Of a stretch of 35,517 nucleotides of DNA, positions 7,403-15,425 are shown one piece after another. Within the stretch, counting starts at the first letter, position 1. Each line of letters starts with the position of its first letter. Below the pieces are notes generated by a model. That model ran no database searches. It saw only the letters and a list, made by a program, of their open reading frames with translations, and was not told where the DNA came from. The stretch is from Bacteroidota bacterium (lineage in GTDB: Bacteria; Bacteroidota; Bacteroidia; Bacteroidales; DTGW01). The position numbers and the translations under genes were made by a program. The DNA is taken from contig JAKPQD010000318.1 in the NCBI GenBank assembly GCA_029572965.1, positions 1 through 35,517 on the forward strand. The letters are read 5' to 3'.

Positions 7403-7434
7403 TTTGCATTGAAACTTGCTACTATTCAACTTTG
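7403..7434 (+). promoter_or_regulatory. Late promoter for the capsid/tail module
   Basis: TTTG at 7403-7406 (inside AATTTGCATTGAAA, 7401-7414) and CAACTTTG at 7427-7434 are 20 bp apart. The arrangement mirrors the minus-strand promoter base for base in the -33 region. The predicted start site near 7441 lies after the in-frame ATG at 7409 and before the ATG at 7454, which favours 7454 as the protease start. Confidence 0.7.
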
Positions 7435-7453
7435 CTTAAAAATTTACTTGCAA

Positions 7454-8467
7454 ATGGCCGAAATTTTAGAAATGGATTTTGTAATCGTCGATGAAACAGT
7501 CAATCGTTACGGCTGGCGGTTGCTTATTGATGGAATAGACACATCGGGGTTCATGGAAAACCCCGTTTGCCCTGTGCAGCACAATACTTATGAGGCAAGC
7601 ATAGGAAAATGGAAAAATTTTCGTAAGGACAATGGCCGCCTTATAGGCACGCTCGAATTTGACCCCGAAGACGAACAGGCAGTAAAGCTATATCGTAAAT
7701 ACAAAAACGGCTATATGAATGCCGTGTCTGTAAGCATTATATCAATTGAAGAAAGCGAAGACCCGATATATCTTCTGCCCGGACAAAAATATCCTACAAT
7801 AACCAAAAGCGAACTACTCGAAGTATCTGTGGTAACCGTACCCGGACAAAAAAACAGTGTAAAGCTATGTAAACCCGATGGCAGCGATTACCGATTAAGT
7901 TTAATTACAAAACATACAACTATGACAGAAAATGTGGAAAAACTAAAACAAGAGCTTGAACAAGCACGCAGGCTCAATGCCGAAAACATGATAAAATTGC
8001 ACAAGGCGCGCGGTGTAGTCAGTGATGCCGAAACAGAAGAGCTTGTTGCATTGGCACAGCTCGATTACGACCGTGTATCGCGCTTGCTCGATGCCCGCCA
8101 GCCTGCACAAAATAAACCGGGCGAAAACCTTGCCAAACAGTTGGTTGCCTTACATGCAAGCCGGCTTGGGTTAACCCCCGACGAAATTGCCATGTACGAA
8201 AAAGCGGCGCAAACCGACTACGAGGCTACCCGCAAAGCGCTCGAAGCCCGCAAAGGCAAGGAAGTAATAGATGCTTTTGTAAGCGGGATGCAAACCTCCG
8301 AAAATAAAACCGACGACCGCTCCAAATGGACATTTCTGGACTATTACAAAAACGACCCGTTGGCCCTTGAAGCGATGGCCCAAAATGAACCTGAGCGGTT
8401 TAAGCGTTTAGAGGCCGAATTTTTAAACGAAAGTAAAAAAATGGGTTGTTATACCACCCCGGCCTAA
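7454..8467 (+). CDS. Prohead protease with C-terminal scaffold domain
   Basis: 337 aa. Residues 1-150 are HK97-like prohead protease: DFVIVDETVNRYGWRLLIDGID, then H43 (NPVCPVQHN), the serine region NAVSVSI (S92/S94) and LLEVSVVTVPG around E123. The rest is charged helix (VEKLKQELEQARRLNAENMIKLHKARG) typical of an internal scaffold, ending in repeated TDYEATRKALEARKGKE-type helices. It would scaffold and then cleave the prohead interior. The start at 7454 is chosen because the promoter predicts transcription starting after the alternative ATG at 7409. An in-frame ATG at 7922 (MTENVEKLK) may start a scaffold-only product, as in Mu I/Z. Confidence 0.85.
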   Translation: MAEILEMDFVIVDETVNRYGWRLLIDGIDTSGFMENPVCPVQHNTYEASIGKWKNFRKDNGRLIGTLEFDPEDEQAVKLYRKYKNGYMNAVSVSIISIEESEDPIYLLPGQKYPTITKSELLEVSVVTVPGQKNSVKLCKPDGSDYRLSLITKHTTMTENVEKLKQELEQARRLNAENMIKLHKARGVVSDAETEELVALAQLDYDRVSRLLDARQPAQNKPGENLAKQLVALHASRLGLTPDEIAMYEKAAQTDYEATRKALEARKGKEVIDAFVSGMQTSENKTDDRSKWTFLDYYKNDPLALEAMAQNEPERFKRLEAEFLNESKKMGCYTTPA

Positions 8468-8479
8468 AAAATGCAATGC

Positions 8480-8513
8480 GAAGCCTGCGAAGTGGCTTGC
8501 GAAGGTTTTTTTA
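8480..8513 (+). terminator. Weak hairpin with T-run between protease and capsid genes
   Basis: AAGCC (8481-8485) pairs with GGCTT (8494-8498), followed by GCGAAGG and seven T at about 8506-8512. The hexamer GCGAAG occurs three times in this stretch. It could attenuate transcription or stabilise the capsid mRNA. The stem is only 5 bp, so this is tentative. Confidence 0.3.
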
Positions 8514-8551
8514 AATTAATGATTAATGACTAAAAATTTAATTCAATAAAA

Positions 8552-9484
8552 ATGGCAACAGAAATTACCTTACCAACCCAACAAATTGTATTTATCCGCT
8601 CGTTGCAGGAAGAATACAAAAAGATAGACACCTGGCTGAACGAGGCACAGGATTTAAGTTCGTTCGTTGAAAACGGGCAAACATTACGTTTCCCGGAAGC
8701 AGGTGCAGCGCCTGCTGTCTATAAAAACCGCACCACCGATGTTGATAGCGTTGAACCAACGGAAACCGTGTACGACGTTACACTCGACTATTACGACAGC
8801 CAAAACTATAAAATCCGCAACATCTGGAACCATGCCCTGCCGTATGATAAAATACAGTACTACACCCGTTTGGCAAGCCAGGCAATAGTTGAAAAAGAGA
8901 TAGCCGATGCAGCTTATACTTTTGCCCCGGATGCTGCCGGTGCAAAAACAATTATATTACCTACTACGGGTGGGGCACGCGACGGCTTCAAAATGGCAAC
9001 GCTAGATGATATTATACGTCTTGCCCGCGCATGCGACAATGCCGGTTTCCCGGATGGTGGCCGTAACCTTGTTTTGCCATCGGACATGTGGTGGGACTTG
9101 GTAAGCAACAACGACATACTTAAAGCCCAGCTAAGCTATCAGCAAAACAACGGGGTAATTAACCCGACAATTGTCGAATATTACGGGTTCCGTATCCACA
9201 AGTCATCGGCTACCCATGTGGCCTACAATGTAGGCACCAACCAAAAAGCCCCACAAGGTGCAACTATTACCGGTAATGTTGTACCGGCAGGTTTTGTGTT
9301 TGTTGGTACAAATGTATTCCGCGCAGGCGGGGCTTTCGAAATGTTCCTTACGCCGAAGCAAAACAACCCTGCCGGACGTGCAACAGAATTTGGATTTGCC
9401 CATCGCTTCAAGGCCGATTTTGTGCTGAGCGGGCAACGTTACTCGGCTTTGTTATACCAAAACCTTGCACCCAATTTTAGTTAG
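8552..9484 (+). CDS. Major capsid protein
   Basis: 310 aa. Position directly after the protease/scaffold gene, size and sequence character (FVENGQTLRFPEAGAAPAVY, then an E-rich spine-like region VDSVEPTETVYDVTLDYYDSQ, then SNDILKAQLSYQQNNGVINP, then a C-terminal KADFVLSGQRYSALLYQNL) fit an HK97-fold major capsid protein of the type found in Bacteroidota Mu-like phages. No catalytic motifs are expected. Its leader is separated from the protease gene by 84 bp that contain a weak hairpin. I recognise the role from context more than from a named motif. Confidence 0.8.
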   Translation: MATEITLPTQQIVFIRSLQEEYKKIDTWLNEAQDLSSFVENGQTLRFPEAGAAPAVYKNRTTDVDSVEPTETVYDVTLDYYDSQNYKIRNIWNHALPYDKIQYYTRLASQAIVEKEIADAAYTFAPDAAGAKTIILPTTGGARDGFKMATLDDIIRLARACDNAGFPDGGRNLVLPSDMWWDLVSNNDILKAQLSYQQNNGVINPTIVEYYGFRIHKSSATHVAYNVGTNQKAPQGATITGNVVPAGFVFVGTNVFRAGGAFEMFLTPKQNNPAGRATEFGFAHRFKADFVLSGQRYSALLYQNLAPNFS

Positions 9485-9498
9485 TCAATTCAATAGCA

Positions 9499-9990
9499 AT
9501 GCAGCGCAGCTTTTTATATACAGCAATAAAAAATAAGGCAAAAGAAAGCCTGCCGTGGGTCAATTATATTGACCTGCAAAAAGGCCAATTCCGCCGTCAG
9601 GAAAACAATTACCCTATACCGCTGCCTGCATTGCTCATTGAGTTTACCAATGTTAACTATGCAAATACCTTGCAAGGAAAGCAAACGGGCGATGTTACCA
9701 TAAACATTGAACTGTATTTGCCTTGCGTTACCGACAGCTTCGACAATGCCGAGCTTGAGGACGAAACAATCCAACTGCTCGACAAATGGGACGAGGTTTA
9801 CAATGTTTTACATGGGTTTAACTGCGGACAAATAACCAAACTAACCCGCACCCGTGAACAGGCTGCCGACTATGGCAACGGTTATATATGCCTTCGCAGC
9901 GAATTAGTAGCCTCAATTGTTGATAAGCAACTAAGCCAAACAATTAAGATACAACGCCCAAACATCCAAATTGAGCCAATACATGGATAA
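9499..9990 (+). CDS. Tail terminator/neck protein (Mu gp37-like position)
   Basis: 163 aa. The mixed alpha/beta sequence has LPALLIEFTNVNYANTLQGKQTGDVTINIELYLPCV, resembling the central strands of tail-terminator proteins of long-tailed phages, which cap the tube and join tail to head. It lies between the major capsid and lysis genes. The stop codon overlaps the likely start of the endolysin (ATGGATAA). The family assignment is by position and fold impression; a neck protein is the alternative. Confidence 0.5.
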   Translation: MQRSFLYTAIKNKAKESLPWVNYIDLQKGQFRRQENNYPIPLPALLIEFTNVNYANTLQGKQTGDVTINIELYLPCVTDSFDNAELEDETIQLLDKWDEVYNVLHGFNCGQITKLTRTREQAADYGNGYICLRSELVASIVDKQLSQTIKIQRPNIQIEPIHG

Positions 9991-10588
9991 CAAACAACTA
10001 ACCAACGATATTATTGCACGCGTGGCACGCACAAACGGCATTGAGCCGGCAGCGCTCAAGGCTATATCGGTTGTCGAAAGTGCAGGCAATGGTTTCCTGC
10101 CTGACGGGCGTTGTAAAATACTTTTTGAAGGGCATATTTTTTGGCGCCAACTGGTAATTGCAGGTATAACGCCACAGCGATATACTGCCGGCAATAGCGA
10201 TATACTTTACGAGGTATGGGACAAAAGTAAATATAAAGGAGGGGCAGAGGAATATAAGCGACTGGAAAAGGCTATGAAAATATACCGCAAGGCTGCGCTG
10301 AAATCGGCAAGCTACGGCATGTTCCAAATTATGGGGTTTAACCATAAATACTGCGGTTACGACGATGTAGAAACATTTGTTGCCGATATGGACGAGTCGG
10401 TCGAAAAACAGCTTACGGCAGCCATAAAATTTCTTAAGTCGCTAAACCTTGTTGATTATATGAACGCACGCAATTGGTGCGCCTTTGCAAGCCGTTACAA
10501 CGGGCCTAAATATGCCGACAACCAGTACGACTTGCGGTTAGAAAAAGCATATTACGACAACATAACGCTAAACTCATTACCGGCATGA
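9983..10588 (+). CDS. N-acetylmuramidase-family endolysin
   Basis: 201 aa from the ATG at 9983 (a TTG at 9971 would add four residues). It matches the N-acetylmuramidase (DUF3380) family: EPAALKAISVVESAGNGF with the probable catalytic E32, KILFEGHIFWRQL, ASYGMFQIMGFNHKYCGY and a C-terminal WCAFASRYNGP. It cleaves peptidoglycan glycan strands for host lysis. No signal peptide is visible, so export should depend on the holin encoded at 17808. It overlaps the upstream gene by 8 bp and the downstream spanin-like gene by ATGA, so translation is probably coupled. Confidence 0.88.
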   Translation: MDNKQLTNDIIARVARTNGIEPAALKAISVVESAGNGFLPDGRCKILFEGHIFWRQLVIAGITPQRYTAGNSDILYEVWDKSKYKGGAEEYKRLEKAMKIYRKAALKSASYGMFQIMGFNHKYCGYDDVETFVADMDESVEKQLTAAIKFLKSLNLVDYMNARNWCAFASRYNGPKYADNQYDLRLEKAYYDNITLNSLPA

Positions 10589-10938
10589 ACGAAATCATCA
10601 TAGGCATATTATCGGCCATCGGCGGCGGCAGCTTTGCGGCATTGGTCAACTTTATAGCAAACAGGAAACTGGTTAAAAAACAAACTTATAAAATTGATAT
10701 TGAAACAGAAAACATTGCTATACAATCGTTGCGCGATACACTTGAGGCGTTGCGGGGTGAATATAATGAACTAATCTCCGAACACGAAAAGCTGAAAAAA
10801 GAACTTGCGGCCTTAAAACGTGAACAAAGCCGGCTGCGCAAGGCCATTGAGAAAATACAGGATTGCGAAAACCGCAATACTTGCCCTGTCAGCATTGAAC
10901 TACAAAACATAAAAGATATTAATTCTAAAACATTATAA
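10585..10938 (+). CDS. Inner-membrane spanin-like/lysis accessory protein
   Basis: 117 aa. One N-terminal membrane helix (IIIGILSAIGGGSFAALVNFI) followed by a long periplasmic-type coiled coil (SLRDTLEALRGEYNELISEHEKLKKELAALK) and two Cys residues in DCENRNTCP. The start overlaps the endolysin stop as ATGA. An i-spanin or Rz-like role is inferred from topology and from the endolysin neighbour; no separate outer-membrane partner is obvious. Confidence 0.6.
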   Translation: MNEIIIGILSAIGGGSFAALVNFIANRKLVKKQTYKIDIETENIAIQSLRDTLEALRGEYNELISEHEKLKKELAALKREQSRLRKAIEKIQDCENRNTCPVSIELQNIKDINSKTL

Positions 10939-10939
10939 T

Positions 10940-11161
10940 ATGGCAAAGGAAAAAATCCAAACAGCGGAAGAAACTACTATGGTAGAAACTACCGAAAAAT
11001 ACACCGATAAAGATGTAAAGCAAAAAGCTAAAGGGCTGATGCAACAGCTTGGGGTTGAAATCATATACTACTCCACCGACGGTTATTGGTTTACCAAAGC
11101 CGACCTTGCCGGGGCCCATGCAAAAAACGCTAAAGTAGAAATTACCGAATTTAAAAACTAA
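10940..11161 (+). CDS. Small hypothetical phage protein upstream of sheath
   Basis: 73 aa. Polar N-terminus (MAKEKIQTAEETTMVETTEKYTD) then KGLMQQLGVEIIYYSTDGYWFTKADLAGAHA. It sits just before the sheath gene, where Mu has the small gp38. No family that I can name. The arrangement (1-bp gap before, 6-bp gap after) and the compact C-terminal half support a real gene. It may be a tail or connector accessory protein. Confidence 0.65.
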   Translation: MAKEKIQTAEETTMVETTEKYTDKDVKQKAKGLMQQLGVEIIYYSTDGYWFTKADLAGAHAKNAKVEITEFKN

Positions 11162-11167
11162 TGCAGC

Positions 11168-12370
11168 ATGTTACCACGTGTAAAAATATATTATGAAAAT
11201 GGCAGCATAGGCGCAGCAACGCCTATGGAAGACGGGGTTTGCGGCCTTGTGGCAAGCGGTGTGGCCGTATCAGGCACATTTGCCCTCGAAACTGCCTATC
11301 TGCTAACTACATTGGACGACCTTACCGCCCTTGGCATTACCTCCGACAGTAGCGATGCCAATGCGAACATTTTCAAAGCCGTAAAAGAATTTTACGACGA
11401 AGCGCCTGTTGGTACTAAACTATGGCTCATGGCTTATGACAAAACAGTAACGTATGGTGCGTTATTTGACAAAACAAATAATTACGCCAAAAAGCTTATT
11501 GTGGCAGCCAATGGCGCAATCAACTTTATTTTTACTGCCATTGCCGACCCGACAGGTTACACCCCGACAATCGTCAATGGACTGGACAGCCAGGTAGCAA
11601 CCGCTATGCTCAAAGCCCATGAATTGGCCAACTGGGCTACCGACACCCTTTATGCGCCATTGTTTGTATTACTCGAAGGCAGGCATTATAATGGCAATGC
11701 CGGCAACCTTGCCAACCTTGCCGAGAACGAATACAACCGTGTTGGGGTGGTAATAGGCGATACCGTAAGTGGTAGCACAGGGGCATGTAGCGGGTTGGTT
11801 GCCGGACGTTTGGCGGCTATACCCGTACAACGTTCGCTAATGCGTGTTAAAACAGGTACCATTAAAGCCGAAAAACTCTATATCGGTACGCAGGCAGCCG
11901 AAAACGGGCAGCCCGATGTGGTTAACGATGCAGGCTATATTTGCCCAAGGACTTTCGTTGGCAAAGCAGGTTACTACTGGTGCAACGACCATCTGGCCAC
12001 TGCCGACAGTGACGACTACAAGCTTATCCAACGCCGCAGGGTAATAGACAAAGCTTATCGCATTGCCTACAAAACCCTTGTCGAAGAGCTTGGCGACGAA
12101 ATACCCGTTACTGACGATGGTTATATTCCGGCGCCTGTTTGTAAGCATATTCAAAACAAGGTAGAAACGGCCATCGAAAACCAGATGACCGCCTACGGAA
12201 ACCTTGGCGCTGACCCTTCAAACCCAAAAGATACAGGCGTTACATGTTATATTGACTATAAGCAAAATGTGGTGGCAACATCGCTGCTTAAAATCCAATT
12301 ACGTGTAAAACCTTTCGGTTATCCTAAGTATATTGATGTGTACCTTGGCTTTAAAACTACTAATTCTTAA
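11168..12370 (+). CDS. Contractile tail sheath protein (DUF2586-like)
   Basis: 400 aa. The start MLPRVKIYYENGSIGAATPMEDGVCGLVASG and the C-terminal QNVVATSLLKIQLRVKPFGYPKYIDVYLGF are typical of the DUF2586 sheath proteins of Bacteroidota contractile phages. The central part is the outer sheath domain (ALFVLLEGRHYNGNAGNL, then GDTVSGSTGACSGLVAGRLAAIPVQRSLMRVKTG). It polymerises round the tail tube and contracts to drive it through the envelope. Another ATG at 11161 overlaps the upstream stop but is in a different frame. Confidence 0.88.
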   Translation: MLPRVKIYYENGSIGAATPMEDGVCGLVASGVAVSGTFALETAYLLTTLDDLTALGITSDSSDANANIFKAVKEFYDEAPVGTKLWLMAYDKTVTYGALFDKTNNYAKKLIVAANGAINFIFTAIADPTGYTPTIVNGLDSQVATAMLKAHELANWATDTLYAPLFVLLEGRHYNGNAGNLANLAENEYNRVGVVIGDTVSGSTGACSGLVAGRLAAIPVQRSLMRVKTGTIKAEKLYIGTQAAENGQPDVVNDAGYICPRTFVGKAGYYWCNDHLATADSDDYKLIQRRRVIDKAYRIAYKTLVEELGDEIPVTDDGYIPAPVCKHIQNKVETAIENQMTAYGNLGADPSNPKDTGVTCYIDYKQNVVATSLLKIQLRVKPFGYPKYIDVYLGFKTTNS

Positions 12371-12376
12371 AAAACT

Positions 12377-12796
12377 ATGGCATTTGACAGCAGAGAATAT
12401 GAATTTGCCGATATTACCTTAATTATGGGAGGTAAAGATATTACCGGCGTGCGAGGTATTAAATACACCGTAAAACAGGAAAAAGAAGCCATATATGGCA
12501 AAGGCAACGACCCCATTAAAATACAAAAAGGCAACCGCAGCTACGAAGGCGAAATTACCTGCCTTCAGAGCGAACTCGAAAGCCTTATACTTGCAAGCGA
12601 CGATAAAAGCATCCTTAGCCTGCAGCTCGATGCCGTAGTATGCTATGGCAACCCTGCTAAGGGCGATGTGCTTATTACCGATGTGTTGCAGGGCATACAA
12701 TTTACCGAAGAAACTATCGAGATGAAACAGGGCGACAAGTTTGCAGAAATCAAGCTGCCGTTCATTTTCCTTCGAAAAAAAGCTCAAGTAGTTTAA
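12377..12796 (+). CDS. Tail tube protein
   Basis: 139 aa, immediately after the sheath gene. The sequence contains FADITLIMGGKDITGVRGIKYTVKQEKEAIYGKGNDPI, then NRSYEGEITCLQSELESLIL, a beta-rich pattern typical of the phage tube fold. It ends with QFTEETIEMKQGDKFAEIKLPF-like strands. It forms the DNA conduit inside the sheath. Assigned by position and strand pattern; high plausibility. Confidence 0.8.
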   Translation: MAFDSREYEFADITLIMGGKDITGVRGIKYTVKQEKEAIYGKGNDPIKIQKGNRSYEGEITCLQSELESLILASDDKSILSLQLDAVVCYGNPAKGDVLITDVLQGIQFTEETIEMKQGDKFAEIKLPFIFLRKKAQVV

Positions 12797-12814
12797 CATT
12801 TTAAATTAATAATT

Positions 12815-13132
12815 ATGGTAAAAAAAACAAATGAATACTTAGGGCAGGCAACCGACGAACAACTTAGCCAGTGGCGGGCAAAATATGGCGAAATATACGC
12901 CATTAAAGTAGATGGGCATATTTGTTATTTGCGCAAGCCCGACCGTAAAATACTGAGCTATGCCGGCACCGTTGGCACTAAAGACCCAATTAAATTTAAT
13001 GAGCTACTATTACAAAACTGCTGGCTTGGAGGCAGTGAAGATATAAAGACAAACGATGAGCTGTTTCTTGGAGCATCGGCCAAGCTGTCGGAACTTATAC
13101 AGGTAAAGGAGGCTGAGCTGGTAAAGCTTTAG
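12815..13132 (+). CDS. Tail assembly chaperone, short (zero-frame) product
   Basis: 105 aa. It lies between tube and tape measure, where long-tailed phages encode the G/GT chaperones. The sequence includes YAIKVDGHICYLRKPDRKILSYAG and FNELLLQNCWLGGSEDIKTNDELFLGASAKL, a pattern common to these chaperones. Its stop TAG at 13130-13132 comes two codons after a AAG codon that can slip to AAA. A second open frame continues from there (see 13126-13299). The short product presumably coats the tape measure during tail assembly. Confidence 0.8.
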   Translation: MVKKTNEYLGQATDEQLSQWRAKYGEIYAIKVDGHICYLRKPDRKILSYAGTVGTKDPIKFNELLLQNCWLGGSEDIKTNDELFLGASAKLSELIQVKEAELVKL

Positions 13133-13299
13133 AGGCTGCCGAGGTTGGCGATAACGATTGGATACGAAAATTTAATGCGTTCTTGCGATACTATTTTAAT
13201 GTTGACCCCGACAGCCTGTCGGACAATGATTGGGCTGCATGTATCAAGGAGCTGCTGTGGATACGGAAAATGGAAGCTAATCAGCGTAAAATTATGTAA
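13126..13299 (+). CDS. Frameshift extension of tail chaperone (GT-like product, -1)
   Basis: In the -1 frame an open stretch begins after TGA at 13114-13116 and runs to TAA at 13297-13299, with no usable ATG near its start. It encodes LEAAEVGDNDWIRKFNAFL, then RYYFNVDPDSLSDNDWAACI and KELLWIRKMEANQRKIM, clearly protein-like. Slippage at A_AAG (13123-13126) would join 104 zero-frame residues to 57 further residues (161 aa). An AAGGAGG at 13106-13112 lies 10 nt upstream of the slip site, as in known -1 stimulators such as dnaX, and the zero-frame stop is next but one. The long product is expected to bind the tape measure. Confidence 0.7.
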   Translation, partial: ALEAAEVGDNDWIRKFNAFLRYYFNVDPDSLSDNDWAACIKELLWIRKMEANQRKIM

Positions 13300-13526
13300 A
13301 CAATGACCGAAGCTATAAACCCAATTATAACAGGCAATAACTTACGCAACACCCTGGCATAATGTTTTGCTTTGGCTTCTGCAACCAGCTCTTTAAAAAA
13401 ATTAAAAGCCTGTACGAAAAATAAAATGATGTTTTTCGGGATATGGTAAAAAATAAAATAACCTGTCCAGTAAATGGCTGCACCAATTAACAGAACTATA
13501 TAGAAAGTTAAAATACCTTCTAACAT
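13281..13526 (-). CDS. Antisense small membrane protein between chaperone and tape measure
   Basis: 81 aa from the ATG at 13526 (the frame is open further upstream, but that part lies within the tape measure gene). Hydrophobic segments at about residues 4-25 and 60-80 flank an amphipathic middle (YHIPKNIILFFVQAFNFFKELVAEAKAKHYARVLRKLL). The only other coding content here is the chaperone extension, overlapped by 19 bp. The start codon shares CATG with the tape measure start on the opposite strand. It is a lone minus-strand gene inside a plus-strand operon, as for phage morons. A superinfection-exclusion role would be speculation. Confidence 0.55.
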   Translation of the reverse strand: MLEGILTFYIVLLIGAAIYWTGYFIFYHIPKNIILFFVQAFNFFKELVAEAKAKHYARVLRKLLPVIIGFIASVIVYIILR

Positions 13527-15414
13527 GGCAAATGTATTAGAATATACATTAAGTTTAAACGACAAACTTAGTGAAAAGTTACGAACTATTGGCATAAACT
13601 CCGAAAAATCGTTAGAGGTATTTTCCCATCTCGAAAAACAAACACAAACGGTCAATAAGGTTATGGGCGATATGGGCAAAAGCGTGGCTACGCTCCAGCA
13701 AAAACTTGCCCTGCTAAAGGCCGAACGCGACTGGGTACCAGCCGGTAATATTGATACTTTAAGGGCTTACAACAAAGAAATAAAATCGCTCGAAAAAGAA
13801 ATTAATAAACTTCAAACCACCAATGGTGGCAAAATAAAAACATGGTTTAAAGATGCGTTTTCGCAATTGCCCGGGGCAGGCTTAATTACAAACCCATTAG
13901 TAGCTATAGGTGCAGGCCTTACAACAGTAAGCAAGCTCGGCATGGAAGCCGAACAAACCGCCGTATCGTTTGAGGTATTAACCGGCAGCCAGGAAAAAGC
14001 CAATCAGCTGCTCAACGACCTGAACAATTATGCCGCAAAAACACCTTACAGCAAGCTAAATATACAGGATGCCGCCAAACAAATGATGGCTTTTGGGGTT
14101 GAGCAGGAAAAAGTTATGCCTTACATGCGTATGATGGGCGATATTGCCATGGGCGAGGCCGGTAAATTACAAAGCCTTACATTGGCATTCTCGCAGATAC
14201 AATCAGCCGGCAAGCTCACAGGGCAGGATTTGCTTCAATTGGTTAATGCCGGGTTTAACCCTCTGCAGGAAATCAGCCGCACCACAGGCGAAAGTTATGT
14301 ATCGCTCAGGGAAAAGATGGAAAAAGGGCAAATATCTGCCCAAATGGTGGCAGAAGCATTCCGTACGGCAACATCGCAAGGTGGAAAATTCTATAATATG
14401 ACCGAAAAAATCGGCCAAACCACAGGGGCAAAATTATCCACCCTGCTCGACAATTTGCGGGAAACGGCAATTAAACTTTTTGATATAATAGGCCCTGTGC
14501 TTAACCCTGTGCTTGATATGTTCGGGCGGATAATTGAATGGGTATCGGTTCCACTAAAGGGGGTAGTTGACGGCATAACATGGTTTTATGATAAAATAAA
14601 AGAAGGCCACCCGCTTGTTACGGCATCTGTCCCATTACTGGCAGGCTTAGCAATCGGCATAAAAGGTTTGTCATTTTCCATAAATATGGCGTCAATGGCA
14701 ACAAAAATATGGACAGGCATTCAGGCAGCTTTCAATGCGGTTATGGCAATGAACCCTGTTGTAGCCGTAGTTGCTGCAATAGCTGCACTAATTACAATGG
14801 TAGTGCTGGCCTACCAGAAAGTAGGCTGGTTCCGTGGCATAATTAAAGCTACATGGGAGGTGATTAAAGGATTTGGGCAAATGCTATATACATTAATTAT
14901 TGATCGTATTATTAGTTTTGTGCGGGGCATTGGCAAACTTGGCGAAGCGCTGTATAAAGTGTTTAAAGGCGATTTCAAAGGGGCTTGGGCGGCAGCCAAA
15001 GATGCCGCTATGGATATTACCGGCGTAAACACTGTAAAAAAAGTGGTTGGCCAGGCTAAGCAGATGGGGCAAAACGCTGCATTGGCATACCACAAAGGAG
15101 TAGAGGAAATTGAAAATAAAAAACAGGCTGCCGGCCTCAAAAACAACGAGCTTATCGGCAACAAAGCTGGGGTAAATACATCGTTGACAGATGCCGTGAA
15201 TGCAGGTAAGCCAACAATAGCCCAAAACCCAGAAACAACCAAAACAGCCGAAACTATCCAATCGGGCGGGGCACGTAATGTTACAATTAATTTACGCAAC
15301 CTTATCGAAAACGTTATATACAACGGTACAATGCAAGATAACAAAGCCGACCTGCAGCGCCAAATGGAAGAATCGTTTATACGCCTGCTGCAGGCTGCGT
15401 ATAGTGCAGGATAA
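13525..15414 (+). CDS. Tape measure protein
   Basis: 629 aa. Residues about 125-330 are the conserved tape-measure N-terminal domain (EVLTGSQEKANQLLNDLNNYAAKTPYSKLNIQDAAKQMMAFGV, GDIAMGEAGKLQSLTLAFSQIQSAGKLTGQDLLQLVNAGFNPL). Residues 20-100 are coiled coil, and hydrophobic helices lie near 360-430. It sets tail length and is ejected with the DNA. It is short for a tape measure, implying a short tail if the usual 1.5 Angstrom per residue holds. The start ATG overlaps the divergent minus-strand gene by CATG. Confidence 0.9.
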   Translation: MANVLEYTLSLNDKLSEKLRTIGINSEKSLEVFSHLEKQTQTVNKVMGDMGKSVATLQQKLALLKAERDWVPAGNIDTLRAYNKEIKSLEKEINKLQTTNGGKIKTWFKDAFSQLPGAGLITNPLVAIGAGLTTVSKLGMEAEQTAVSFEVLTGSQEKANQLLNDLNNYAAKTPYSKLNIQDAAKQMMAFGVEQEKVMPYMRMMGDIAMGEAGKLQSLTLAFSQIQSAGKLTGQDLLQLVNAGFNPLQEISRTTGESYVSLREKMEKGQISAQMVAEAFRTATSQGGKFYNMTEKIGQTTGAKLSTLLDNLRETAIKLFDIIGPVLNPVLDMFGRIIEWVSVPLKGVVDGITWFYDKIKEGHPLVTASVPLLAGLAIGIKGLSFSINMASMATKIWTGIQAAFNAVMAMNPVVAVVAAIAALITMVVLAYQKVGWFRGIIKATWEVIKGFGQMLYTLIIDRIISFVRGIGKLGEALYKVFKGDFKGAWAAAKDAAMDITGVNTVKKVVGQAKQMGQNAALAYHKGVEEIENKKQAAGLKNNELIGNKAGVNTSLTDAVNAGKPTIAQNPETTKTAETIQSGGARNVTINLRNLIENVIYNGTMQDNKADLQRQMEESFIRLLQAAYSAG

Positions 15415-15425
15415 TTTTAATATAT

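Noticed and set aside
7409-7453. Earlier ATG for the protease gene
   Set aside because: It lies upstream of the predicted transcript start and overlaps the late promoter; MAEILEMDFVIVDE at 7454 fits the family start better.
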